Shown here: positions 46,155 to 55,098 of the stretch, one piece after another | Position numbering within the stretch: position 1 is the stretch's first letter | Layout of the letters: each line of letters starts with the position of its first letter | NCBI GenBank assembly: GCA_028279275.1 | Contig: JANQOB010000020.1 | Span: 124,001 to 188,000 of the forward strand | Source of the DNA: Gammaproteobacteria bacterium | GTDB lineage: Bacteria > Pseudomonadota > Gammaproteobacteria > UBA4575 | DNA: 64,000 bases | Direction: 5' to 3' | Position numbers and translations under genes: made by a program | The notes under the pieces: model-generated | Seen by the model: only the letters and a program-made list of their open reading frames with translations | What the model was told of the DNA's origin: nothing | Database searches by the model: none

Positions 46155-47334
46155 GCAAAAAAAAGTTCTTATCATTGTTGAGAATCTCCCCGTACCTTTT
46201 GATCGAAGGGTATGGCAAGAGGCTACTAGTCTTGTGAAATCAGGCTATCTAGTGTCTATAATCTGTCCTAAAACAAAAGAATATAATAAAAGTTTTGAGG
46301 TGATAGACGATATCTATATATATCGTCATCCTCTTTTTGTTGAAGCAGATGGTGCGGTGGGTTATGCGCTGGAATATTCTATAGCGCTATTTTTTCAATT
46401 TATTTTAGCCACTAAAATTATGTTTACTCGTGGATTTGATGCAATACATGCATGTAATCCCCCAGACAATATATTTTTAATTGCTATGATTTTTAAACTT
46501 TTTGGTAAAAAGTTTTTGTTTGATCATCATGATATTAATCCGGAACTTTATGAAGCAAAATTTGGGCGCAGGGATTTCTTTTATAAGGTCATGCTTGCCT
46601 GGGAGCGTTGGACGTTTAAATTAGCTGATGTGTCTATTGCAACAAATGAGTCGTATAAAAAAATCGCTATTGAACGAGGGAAAATGAATCCTGAAAAAGT
46701 TTTTGTTGTAAGGAGTGGGCCTAAGCTTGATCGACTTAAAATCATACCCCCGGAAGACAACTTAAAAAATGGACGTGATTTTCTAGTTGGTTATGTTGGA
46801 GTTATGGGCAGACAAGAAGGAATCGACTATCTTCTTAGGTCTGCAAGTTACATCGTGCATGAATTAAAGCGCACAGATGTGCATTTTGGATTAGTAGGTG
46901 GAGGAACGGAACTTTCAAGCATGAAAGAATATGCTGAAGAGCTGAATGTAAGTGAATACGTTACATTCACAGGAAGAGTATCGGATGAAGAAATGTTAAA
47001 AATGCTAAATACCGCTGATGTCTGTGTGAATCCTGATGTTGCGAATGAAATGAATGATAAATCTACTATGAATAAAATCATGGAATATATGGCTTTGAGC
47101 AAGCCCATTGTGCAGTTTGATTTAACTGAAGGACGGTTTTCTGCTCAAGAAGCATCATTGTATGCAAATAAAAATGATGAGAAAGATTTGGCTGAAAAGA
47201 TTATTCAATTGCTTGATGATAGGAATCTACGTCAGAAAATGGGAGAGTATGGGCGAGATCGGGTTGTAAATGAACTTTCATGGGAATATGAAGAGCCTAA
47301 GCTATTAAAAGCTTACAAAGCATTGCTCGGATAA
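46138..47334 (+). CDS. Glycosyltransferase family 4
   Basis: A 398-residue GT-B transferase. I chose ATG 46138, which gives MASPGKQKKVLIIVENLPVPFDRRVWQEA, the family's usual start; the frame is open further to TTG 46090 inside the upstream gene. Donor-site features are VGYVGVMGRQEGIDYLL, FTGRVSDEEMLKMLNTADVCVNPD and MNKIMEYMALSKPIVQFD. Overlap with the algD-like gene suggests translational coupling, and the enzyme may use its GDP-sugar product. Confidence 0.9.
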   Translation: MASPGKQKKVLIIVENLPVPFDRRVWQEATSLVKSGYLVSIICPKTKEYNKSFEVIDDIYIYRHPLFVEADGAVGYALEYSIALFFQFILATKIMFTRGFDAIHACNPPDNIFLIAMIFKLFGKKFLFDHHDINPELYEAKFGRRDFFYKVMLAWERWTFKLADVSIATNESYKKIAIERGKMNPEKVFVVRSGPKLDRLKIIPPEDNLKNGRDFLVGYVGVMGRQEGIDYLLRSASYIVHELKRTDVHFGLVGGGTELSSMKEYAEELNVSEYVTFTGRVSDEEMLKMLNTADVCVNPDVANEMNDKSTMNKIMEYMALSKPIVQFDLTEGRFSAQEASLYANKNDEKDLAEKIIQLLDDRNLRQKMGEYGRDRVVNELSWEYEEPKLLKAYKALLG

Positions 47335-47816
47335 ATCTGATTAAAGAATTATTAATGTAAGGGGTTCTAGGTGAGAAATGCGAGACAATCACAAGGAATG
47401 CAGAACATCTTAGGTTGCGAAAATCTAGCTCGAGCATTTCATAAACGATTGTAGACTTAACATTAATTTTGTTTTGTTTTAGCTTGTTTTCTTTGAGAGT
47501 TGAATATCTCGATCAACAAAAATCATAGATTCATAGGCCAGTTATTACGGATTGAAAAATCCTTGAAAAGTCATAAACTTAGGGTAAGTTAGGGATTTTT
47601 GTGAGGTCTATCACAATTGCATAGTAGATAAGGTGTTAAAAGACTAAGAATTAGTACTTTTAGGACAAGCTTTTTGCGAGATATTTCGTGAATACTGTTA
47701 GTTCTTCACATTTTTGAATGTAATTTCCTGATAATTTTTGTGCAAAATTTACATTAAAAAACAACAAGCAAGATAACTATAATTAAACTGGAGACGAGAG
47801 TAATAGAAGGATTAAT
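47335..47816 (+). promoter_or_regulatory. Leader of the initiating transferase gene with perfect CRP-consensus site
   Basis: A 482-bp gap without a recognisable gene. TGTGA-GGTCTA-TCACA at 47600-47615 matches the CRP consensus exactly. TTAAAA at 47636-47641 is the best nearby -10-like element, and would leave the site about 40 bp upstream of the start point, the position of an overlapping activating site. AGAAGGA lies at 47804-47810, a good Shine-Dalgarno for the GTG at 47817. Confidence 0.6.
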
Positions 47817-49253
47817 GTGGTAGAAAGATCACAATCAATATCAACAACCTCAAATGGCTATATCACTCGGATAGCTGTATTCGGTTCGTTGAAGCTACTA
47901 GCTTGGGTTACACCACCTTTAATCACGGTATTAACATTGTTATTGACAATGTATATATACGATATCCCTATGAAGGTGCATTACCATAGTCTTGCAGTAA
48001 TTACGTTCTTGGTTACTTTTTTTGTTTTTCGCGAGGCAGTATTAATTCGTCCTAAAGATGGAAGTGGTTTTCTGGTTGACCGAGGAAATTTATTACTATC
48101 TTGGATGCTGGTTGTAGGAATATTGCTTTTGCTTGGTTATGCAACCAAGTCTTCACATTATTTTTCTCGACTTACTTTATTTACCTGGTTCATGGTAACG
48201 CCACTGCCATTATTATTGTCTCAAATTGCTCTCAAGAAACTTTCAGTTGCTATGACATATATTACCGGTAATTCTCGCAAAGCTGTTATCGCCGGAGTGA
48301 CAGATCTGAGTCAGAGGTTAGTTAAACAGTTTGTTCAAGATCCGAGCTTGTCGACTGAAGTTATGGGGTATTTTGAAGATCGAAACATGGAACGTATTGG
48401 CCAACTCGAAAATGGCCGAGTATTGGGTAAGCTTAGTGGCTTGGCTGATTATGTCAGTAAGAACAATATTGATGTAATTTATATTAGTTTACCGATACGT
48501 AATCTCGATCGTACCGAAAAGCTTTTGCATGAACTGCATGACACAACAGCATCGATATACTTTGTGCCTGATATTTTTGTATTTGATTTAATACAGGCGC
48601 GCACATATGAAATTAATGGTATCCCTGCCGTCGCTTTGTGTGAAACACCCTTTGTAGGCGTTGCTGGTTTATTAAAACGCCTTAGTGATGTTTTTATGTC
48701 AAGTGCAGGCATTATTTTAACTGCACCATTAATGTTAGCAATTGCTTTGGGAATTAAATGGACCTCTAAAGGGCCTGTTATTTTCAAGCAACATCGTTAT
48801 GGGCTAGATGGTAATAAAATTTTAGTGTACAAATTTAGGACGATGTACGTAACTCAGGATGATGATAAGAACATCCCTCAAGCAACGCGTGATGATCCCC
48901 GAGTAACGCCATTGGGTGCGTTTCTACGTCGCACTTCATTAGATGAATTGCCTCAACTTTTTAATGTGTTGCAAGGTAGGATGAGTATTGTTGGACCACG
49001 ACCTCATGCGGTAGCTCATAATGAAGAATATAGAAAGCTCATCAAAGGTTACATGATTCGACATAAAGTGTTACCTGGTATCACAGGACTTGCCCAAGTG
49101 AACGGTCTGCGTGGTGAAACCAACGAAGTTGGACTTATGGAAAAGCGTATTGAGTCGGATCTTGAGTATCTAAGACATTGGTCTTTGTTACTAGATATTC
49201 AGATTATCTTAAAGACCATTTTGGTAGTTTTTAAGCATAAAAATGCTTATTGA
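47817..49253 (+). CDS. Undecaprenyl-phosphate sugar phosphotransferase, WbaP/WcaJ type
   Basis: A 478-residue inner-membrane enzyme that starts each repeat unit by moving a sugar-1-phosphate to undecaprenyl phosphate. There are four membrane segments in the first 150 residues, a CoA-binding-like domain (KAVIAGVTDLSQRLVKQF), a fifth hydrophobic re-entrant segment (VFMSSAGIILTAPLMLAIAL) and the catalytic domain with FKQHRYGLDG, KFRTM, FLRRTSLDELPQLFNVLQG and SIVGPRPHA. The Asp-Glu in TSLDELPQ is the catalytic pair. Initiates at GTG 47817. It ends the EPS island on the right, apart from the next small membrane gene. Confidence 0.93.
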   Translation: MVERSQSISTTSNGYITRIAVFGSLKLLAWVTPPLITVLTLLLTMYIYDIPMKVHYHSLAVITFLVTFFVFREAVLIRPKDGSGFLVDRGNLLLSWMLVVGILLLLGYATKSSHYFSRLTLFTWFMVTPLPLLLSQIALKKLSVAMTYITGNSRKAVIAGVTDLSQRLVKQFVQDPSLSTEVMGYFEDRNMERIGQLENGRVLGKLSGLADYVSKNNIDVIYISLPIRNLDRTEKLLHELHDTTASIYFVPDIFVFDLIQARTYEINGIPAVALCETPFVGVAGLLKRLSDVFMSSAGIILTAPLMLAIALGIKWTSKGPVIFKQHRYGLDGNKILVYKFRTMYVTQDDDKNIPQATRDDPRVTPLGAFLRRTSLDELPQLFNVLQGRMSIVGPRPHAVAHNEEYRKLIKGYMIRHKVLPGITGLAQVNGLRGETNEVGLMEKRIESDLEYLRHWSLLLDIQIILKTILVVFKHKNAY

Positions 49254-49424
49254 TTTACTTGCCACTTTAATAAGTTAACTATTCCTGGCGACTTTTCAAT
49301 TATTTTGATGAGTATACTTAGCTGATTACCTCAGCTGCCTTTGTTATCTCAGCTTTACTCATTGGAAATGCCCTAGTATCCAGAGCTATACTTTGAGTAT
49401 TTCTACTACTTGCATGTAATATTT

Positions 49425-49940
49425 ATGGCCCTGTCAAAATCACATTCAATGTGGATCATAAGCATCATCATTCTTCTTGCTGCGTTTCGTTTCGTACCAC
49501 ATCCTCCAAATGTTACACCTATTGCGGCAATGGCTTTATTTTCGGGTGCCGCATTTACTAGTCGTGTATTGGCTTATTTCATCCCATTAGCTGCGATGGT
49601 AATCAGTGACATAATAATAGGCTTTCATAGCACTGTTTGGTATGTGTATGCAGGTGTTGCTCTAATGGTTTTTATAGGTAGCACAATAAAACAACTTAGT
49701 GTCGTTAGAGTAGGGCTCGCAGCGATTCTAGCTTCTATTATATTTTTTCTTATTACCAACTTTGGTGCTTGGTTGCATCATGATATGTATTCACAAAACC
49801 TAAATGGCTTATTGCAAGCATATGTTGCTGGTTTGCCTTTTTTGCGTAATTCACTTATTGCAAACATTATATTTTCTTATCTAGTGTTTTATTGTTTCAG
49901 TAGCTTTTTAAATATACGAACTTCACTTAGTTCTACTTAG
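49425..49940 (+). CDS. DUF6580-type integral membrane protein
   Basis: A 171-residue membrane protein with five to six hydrophobic segments. The start HSMWIISIIILLAAFRFVPHPPNVTPIAAMALFSG and the end YVAGLPFLRNSLIANIIFSYL match the pattern I know for DUF6580, whose members may be small transport proteins, some linked with vitamin or cofactor uptake. ATG 49425 is preferred to TTG 49410. It follows the WbaP-like gene by 170 bp; I see no functional link to EPS. Confidence 0.7.
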   Translation: MALSKSHSMWIISIIILLAAFRFVPHPPNVTPIAAMALFSGAAFTSRVLAYFIPLAAMVISDIIIGFHSTVWYVYAGVALMVFIGSTIKQLSVVRVGLAAILASIIFFLITNFGAWLHHDMYSQNLNGLLQAYVAGLPFLRNSLIANIIFSYLVFYCFSSFLNIRTSLSST

Positions 49941-50132
49941 TAATTTAATTAAACTTTTAGTAAATTTTCGCGGCTTCTTATAACAAGAAGTTGTCCAAAA
50001 TGTGTGCTAATTCACAACTCATTATTGAGTGATGATTAAAATTCTATATACAGACTTTTATTTGCTAGAAGTAAGCTGCAAATTTTTTTATTTAACAGGG
50101 ATTAAAAGTTTATCTCCTGGCAAGGACGCCTT

Positions 50133-50165
50133 AACCCGTGAGTGGCAACGCTCACGGGTTTTTTA
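50133..50165 (+). terminator. Rho-independent terminator, probably bidirectional
   Basis: AACCCGTGAG (50133-50142) and CTCACGGGTT (50151-50160) form a perfect 10-bp stem with an 8-base loop, followed by TTTT on the plus strand. It separates the rightward EPS end from the convergent glutamate-synthase-like gene, whose stop is 8 bp away. Confidence 0.88.
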
Positions 50166-50168
50166 TTG

Positions 50169-51668
50169 CTATGTCGTTTCAGGTTCTGGGTAGAGTTCAT
50201 CTAAAGGTATAGATCGACCATCTGGTCGAACCATGCGTGCATGGAAACGACGTAATTGACGAGGCTCGTGAACACCACAAGAGTGTGCAATTACACCCAC
50301 TTCATGCGCCATATTTTGTGCATAGTTTTTCACGCGTTCAGCTTTAATAACTGGATCTAAACCAGCCTGAAGTTTTTTATTATGCGTCGTGATGCCTGTT
50401 GGGCAGGTGTTTTTATTGCATTGCAATGCTTGAATGCAACCGAGAGAAAACATAAATCCGCGAGCAGAGACGGCAAAATCTGCACCAACTGCAAATGCCC
50501 ATGCCACTTCTGCTGGGGTAATTAATTTTCCAGAGGTGATGACTTTAATGCGATCGCGTAAACCATGCATTTTTAATCGATCAATCACTAACGGCAAACT
50601 TTCTTCAATAGGCAATCCCATGTAATCCATTAAACTCATTGGAGCTGCACCTGTGCCACCGTCTGCACTATCAATCGTTATAAAATCTGGCGCATTTTCA
50701 ATACCACGTTTATTAACTGCTTCAAGTAAATTATCCATCCATCCATAGGCGCCTATAACAGCTTTAAATCCTACTGGTTTACCTGTGACCTTTCGTATAT
50801 GTTCTATCACATCAAGCAAATCATCTGCTGAATCGATTTCAGGATGACGATTTGGGCTAATTGAATCTGAGCCTATAGGAATACCGCGAATTTCGGAAAT
50901 TTCTCGAGTAACTTTTTCGCCAGGAAGTATTCCGCCTTTGCCTGGTTTTGCGCCCTGGCTCAATTTAAGTTCAAACATTTTTACTTGTTCATGCGCTGCA
51001 ACTTCACGTAGTTTTTCATCACTTAAATTTCCTTGTTCATCGCGCACACCATATTTAGCAGTACCAATTTGAAAAACGATATCTGCGCCTCCTTCCAAGT
51101 GATATGGAGACAGCCCACCTTCTCCGGTATTCATCCAACAGCCTGCCATTCGTGCACCATTGGAAAGCGCAAGCACTGCTGGTTTTGAAATGGCTCCATA
51201 GCTCATTCCAGAAATATTAAAGATAGAATCTGTTGTATAAGGATGAGAACAGTAAGGGCCTATGGTTACATCACTTGTAGGGGCTGCATCTCTATCTAAT
51301 GTCGGGAATGGGCAGTTTACAAATAGCACCGTGCCAGTAGGGCGTAAATCTCTTGTTGAGCCGAAGGCAATGGTATTGTCTAAATCCTTTGCTGCTCGAT
51401 AAACCCAAGAACGTTCTGCACGATTGAACGGCAGTTCTTCGCGATCCATAGCGAAAAAATACTGACGGAAAAATTCTCCCAATTCTTCAAAGAAATAGCG
51501 AAACCGGCCGATAACAGGAAAGTTATGTCGTACTGCATGAGCCGTTTGTGACTTATCAATGACATATAGAACTATAATGGACAACACGAGAATGCCTAGA
51601 AGAAAAATAAAAAATAGCGCTGCGATTTCAAGAAACTTAATCACAAAAACGGGTAGCTCAGCCATCAT
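50169..51668 (-). CDS. FMN-binding glutamate synthase family protein
   Basis: A 499-residue protein with the central FMN-binding domain of glutamate synthase but no glutaminase domain. The N-terminus has one membrane helix (FLEIAALFFIFLLGILVLSIIVLYVI). GAKPGKGGILPGEKV, FITIDSADGGTGAAP and the iron-sulfur cysteines in CIQALQCNKNTCPTGITTH are all present. The family is common as a single gene and its reaction is not settled; ferredoxin-like electron donors are likely. GGGGAAG lies before the first ATG (51668). A single-gene unit convergent with the EPS island. Confidence 0.88.
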   Translation of the reverse strand: MMAELPVFVIKFLEIAALFFIFLLGILVLSIIVLYVIDKSQTAHAVRHNFPVIGRFRYFFEELGEFFRQYFFAMDREELPFNRAERSWVYRAAKDLDNTIAFGSTRDLRPTGTVLFVNCPFPTLDRDAAPTSDVTIGPYCSHPYTTDSIFNISGMSYGAISKPAVLALSNGARMAGCWMNTGEGGLSPYHLEGGADIVFQIGTAKYGVRDEQGNLSDEKLREVAAHEQVKMFELKLSQGAKPGKGGILPGEKVTREISEIRGIPIGSDSISPNRHPEIDSADDLLDVIEHIRKVTGKPVGFKAVIGAYGWMDNLLEAVNKRGIENAPDFITIDSADGGTGAAPMSLMDYMGLPIEESLPLVIDRLKMHGLRDRIKVITSGKLITPAEVAWAFAVGADFAVSARGFMFSLGCIQALQCNKNTCPTGITTHNKKLQAGLDPVIKAERVKNYAQNMAHEVGVIAHSCGVHEPRQLRRFHARMVRPDGRSIPLDELYPEPETT

Positions 51669-51976
51669 ATCGTCTTCCCCTTTTAAATTATTATCGGGTG
51701 TGCGTCTTGTGCTAGATGAACGGGTTACGGTGCAAATTATTACAACATATTATTGCTTATATCGGATAGACATTAAACAAATCATGATGTTTTATTGGCT
51801 TTTTGTACTTCACAATTTTAGAAGTTTCTTATATTCAAGAAAAGTTGCGGTATGCTTCACTCAGTCAGAGTACACTTTATAAAAGTGTGTAATAAAAATT
51901 TAGAATTTCGGTCTACTTAGTTGAACTTATGGTGATTGATCTACATGAGTGACATAAAAATAAATAGGGAGCTTGT
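51669..51976. promoter_or_regulatory. Divergent promoter region with a 17-bp palindrome
   Basis: A 308-bp gap between the leftward glutamate-synthase-like gene and the rightward acetolactate synthase operon. ACACTTT-ATA-AAAGTGT at 51873-51889 is a perfect 7-bp inverted repeat and likely operator, about 90 bp upstream of the synthase start. AGGGAGCTTGT just before ATG 51977 provides the ribosome site. No regulator gene is adjacent. Confidence 0.45.
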
Positions 51977-53629
51977 ATGAAAGCATCAGATCTTTTTGTT
52001 AAGTGTCTAGAAGAAGAAAATATCGAATACATATTCGGTGTTCCTGGTGAAGAGAATGCTGATTTTATGATTTCGTTGGAAGATTCCAATAAAATAAAAT
52101 TTATTCTTACGCGTCATGAACAAGGCGCAGCTTTCATGGCAGAAATCTATGGCCGGCTTACTGGTAATCCTGCGGGTTGCTTGGGAACATTAGGGCCCGG
52201 TGCAACAAATTTAATTACTGGTGTCGCTGACTCAAATATGGATCGTGCTCCTATGCTTGTTTTAACTGGGCAAGGTTCGACTTTACGCTTGCATAAAGAG
52301 TCACATCAAATCATGGATGTAGTAAAAATGTTTGAGCCTGTAACCAAATGGGCAACTACCGTTTTACATCCCGAAACCATTCCTGAAATTATCCGCAAGG
52401 CCGTGCGTGTAGCACGTACAGAAAAGCCAGGCGCGGTACATATTGAACTGCCTGAAGATCTGGCGAAAATTGATACGTCTGCTAAACCTATCAAACCACA
52501 ACGTTATATGCGTTCAGTTCCGGATGAAGAAGTAATCGATAACGCATTTGAAATTATCGCAAGTAGTAGCCGACCTATCATACTCGCAGGAAATGGTGTG
52601 ATTCGAAAAGACGCTAGCAAACAGCTGAGAAAATTTTGCGAACTTACAGATATTGGTGTGATGAGTACCTTTATGGCCAAAGGATGTGTAGATAAAGATT
52701 CTGAACATTGTTTGTTTACAATTGGATTAGGCAGTCGTGATCGTATGTCGTTTTTAATAGATGATGCAGATGTCGTCATCACATTAGGTTTTGATATGGT
52801 TGAGTATCATCCAAGTTTATGGAATCCAGGTTGTGATAAAAAAATTATCCACGCAGATTTTTTACCTGCAGAAATAGATCAGCATTATCACCCACAGATT
52901 GAGTTGATTGGTGATCTTGAGCATACCCTTGAAGAATTAAATATTCGAGCAAAGTCGCGTGCGAAATTTTTGTACGATACTTCTAAACAAAAACAAGTAC
53001 GACAAGACATGATCGAAGATCTTGCTGAGCACAAAGATGATGACACTAAAGGATGTGTGCGGCCTCAAAAAGCGCTTTGGGATGCGCGCCAAGTGTTAGG
53101 GCCAGATGATATTTTGTTATCCGATGTGGGTGCACATAAAATGTGGATCGCACGTTATTACCATTGTCATGAACCCAATACTTGTTTAATTCCAAATGGA
53201 TTCTGCTCAATGGGATTTGCATTGCCGGGTGCGATCGCAGCCAATATGGTGTATCCGGATCGTCGCATATTAGGCATAGCAGGAGATGCGGGGTTTTTAA
53301 TGAATGTGCAAGAGATGGAAACCGCCAAGCGATTGAATAGCAATATCGTTATTATGGTCTGGGAAGACCATGAATATGGGCTCATTTCATGGAAACAACA
53401 GCATGAATTTGGTAAACATACTGATCTTTCATTCCAAAATCCAGACTGGGAATTATTAGCAAAATCATTTGGGTGGAATGGGTATCTCGTAGAGAACAGT
53501 AAAGTTCTACAGTCTACTCTAGAAACCGCTTTTAATGATGGTGCACCAAGTTTAGTAGTAGTGCCAATTGATTACCGTGAAAACATGCTGCTTACTAAAC
53601 GCCTTGGTGAATTAACTTTGCCAATGTAA
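51977..53629 (+). CDS. Acetolactate synthase, AlsS-like ThDP enzyme
   Basis: A 550-residue thiamine-diphosphate enzyme expected to join two pyruvates into 2-acetolactate. The catalytic Glu lies in FILTRHEQGAAFMAE, and the ThDP/metal block is ILGIAGDAGFLMNVQEMETA. ADVVITLGFDMVEYHPSLWN and QIELIGDLEH match the AlsS (FAD-independent, catabolic) type more than IlvB. No small regulatory subunit and no acetolactate decarboxylase follow; instead an aldehyde dehydrogenase begins 8 bp downstream. Another 2-keto acid or aldehyde substrate is possible. Confidence 0.85.
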   Translation: MKASDLFVKCLEEENIEYIFGVPGEENADFMISLEDSNKIKFILTRHEQGAAFMAEIYGRLTGNPAGCLGTLGPGATNLITGVADSNMDRAPMLVLTGQGSTLRLHKESHQIMDVVKMFEPVTKWATTVLHPETIPEIIRKAVRVARTEKPGAVHIELPEDLAKIDTSAKPIKPQRYMRSVPDEEVIDNAFEIIASSSRPIILAGNGVIRKDASKQLRKFCELTDIGVMSTFMAKGCVDKDSEHCLFTIGLGSRDRMSFLIDDADVVITLGFDMVEYHPSLWNPGCDKKIIHADFLPAEIDQHYHPQIELIGDLEHTLEELNIRAKSRAKFLYDTSKQKQVRQDMIEDLAEHKDDDTKGCVRPQKALWDARQVLGPDDILLSDVGAHKMWIARYYHCHEPNTCLIPNGFCSMGFALPGAIAANMVYPDRRILGIAGDAGFLMNVQEMETAKRLNSNIVIMVWEDHEYGLISWKQQHEFGKHTDLSFQNPDWELLAKSFGWNGYLVENSKVLQSTLETAFNDGAPSLVVVPIDYRENMLLTKRLGELTLPM

Positions 53630-53637
53630 TCGTTACA

Positions 53638-55080
53638 ATGAGCAATAAAAAATATTCTTTAATGCTTCATAAAGCCTCGATTGCAGCTGGAGTAATCGAA
53701 GTTCATGCTCCATTTGACCGATCTGTCATCGCCGAAGTAGAAACTGCTAGTGCTGACCATATTGATCAAGCAATGATTATTGCTTACTCACTCTATCGCG
53801 ATAAAAGCCGCTGGATACCTTTGCATAAACGCATAGAGATTCTTGAGAAAACGGCCCACATTATGTCTCAAGACCAAGAACGCTTGGCAATTGAAGCTGC
53901 AAGAGAAGGGGGTAAGCCGCTTATTGATTCAAAAGTTGAAGTTGCGCGTGCAATTGATGGTATCCATTTGTGTATTGAAACATTGAAGTCAGATCAAGGT
54001 GAAGTGATTCCCATGGGCATGTCGCTGTCATCTGAAAAACGAATTGCGATTACACAAAAAGAACCCATAGGAGTAGTGGTTGCCGTGAGTGCATTTAATC
54101 ACCCGCTAAACTTAATTGTGCATCAAGTAGCGGCGGCCGTTGCTGCGGGTTGCCCAGTTATTGTTAAGCCCGCTGAAGACACTCCTATTTCCTGCTTAAA
54201 TTTTGTAAATATTCTTTGGCAAGCGGGCTTGCCTACAGAATGGTGTCAGGCTGTCATTCCAGAAAGTATAGCAGTAGCCGAAAAGTTGGTTACCGATGCG
54301 CGAGTTGGTTTTTTCTCTTTCATAGGCAGTGCCAAAGTGGGCTGGATGTTACGTTCAAAATTAGCACCAGGGGTACGTTGTGCACTTGAGCATGGCGGTG
54401 CAGCCCCTGTAATCGTTGCAGAAGATGCAGATCTTGATCTGGCCATAGCAAAACTGGGTAAGGGTGGCTTTTATCACGCAGGCCAAGTGTGTGTGTCCGT
54501 GCAGCGTATTTTTGCGCATACAAAGGTGTTTGATTCAGTTGTAGAAAAACTCTCGACTTATGCACAACAACAGCGGATTGGTGATCCAACTCTTGCAGAA
54601 ACAGAAGTGGGGCCATTGATTCGCCCTGCTGAATTGCAACGAATTGATGCATGGGTGAGTGAAGCAAAATCCGAAGGTGCTGAATGCAATATAGGCGGGA
54701 ATGCCATTAGCGAGACATGTTATGAGTGCACGGTGTTATCGAAACCGTCATCTAATAGTAAAGTGAGTACTACTGAAATTTTTGGGCCTGTTGTGTGTGT
54801 TTATGATTTCGAAGATATAGACAAAGCTCTACTGCAAGCCAACGCATTACCGTTTTCTTTCCAGGCTGCAGTGTTTACTAGAAATATTGATACAGCAATG
54901 CATGTTTATAAACATATCGATGCCTCCGCAGTAATGCTGAATGATCACACTGCATTTCGTATTGATGGTATGCCGTTTGCGGGATTAAAACAATCAGGTC
55001 TTGGCGTAGGTGGCATTCCTTACACCATTGAAGATATGCAAGTGAACAAAATGCTTGTTATGCACTCACCTAATTTGTAA
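53638..55080 (+). CDS. NAD(P)-dependent aldehyde dehydrogenase
   Basis: A 480-residue dehydrogenase that oxidises an aldehyde to its acid. The cofactor-binding blocks are VVAVSAFNHPLNL and SFIGSAKVGWML, the general-base Glu is in CALEHGGAAP, and the nucleophile Cys is in YHAGQVCVSVQRIF. The phrase FGPVVCVYDFEDIDKAL is conserved. The sequence is close to the lactaldehyde/phosphonoacetaldehyde-like ALDH groups; the substrate cannot be fixed. It lies between the acetolactate synthase and malic enzyme genes with gaps of 8 and 18 bp. Confidence 0.9.
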   Translation: MSNKKYSLMLHKASIAAGVIEVHAPFDRSVIAEVETASADHIDQAMIIAYSLYRDKSRWIPLHKRIEILEKTAHIMSQDQERLAIEAAREGGKPLIDSKVEVARAIDGIHLCIETLKSDQGEVIPMGMSLSSEKRIAITQKEPIGVVVAVSAFNHPLNLIVHQVAAAVAAGCPVIVKPAEDTPISCLNFVNILWQAGLPTEWCQAVIPESIAVAEKLVTDARVGFFSFIGSAKVGWMLRSKLAPGVRCALEHGGAAPVIVAEDADLDLAIAKLGKGGFYHAGQVCVSVQRIFAHTKVFDSVVEKLSTYAQQQRIGDPTLAETEVGPLIRPAELQRIDAWVSEAKSEGAECNIGGNAISETCYECTVLSKPSSNSKVSTTEIFGPVVCVYDFEDIDKALLQANALPFSFQAAVFTRNIDTAMHVYKHIDASAVMLNDHTAFRIDGMPFAGLKQSGLGVGGIPYTIEDMQVNKMLVMHSPNL

Positions 55081-55098
55081 TCAAGTATTCATTTGACT

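Noticed and set aside
54320..54667. A 115-codon frame antisense to the aldehyde dehydrogenase
   Set aside because: Rich in His, Gln and Leu with no recognisable domain; it overlaps the catalytic region of a conserved enzyme.
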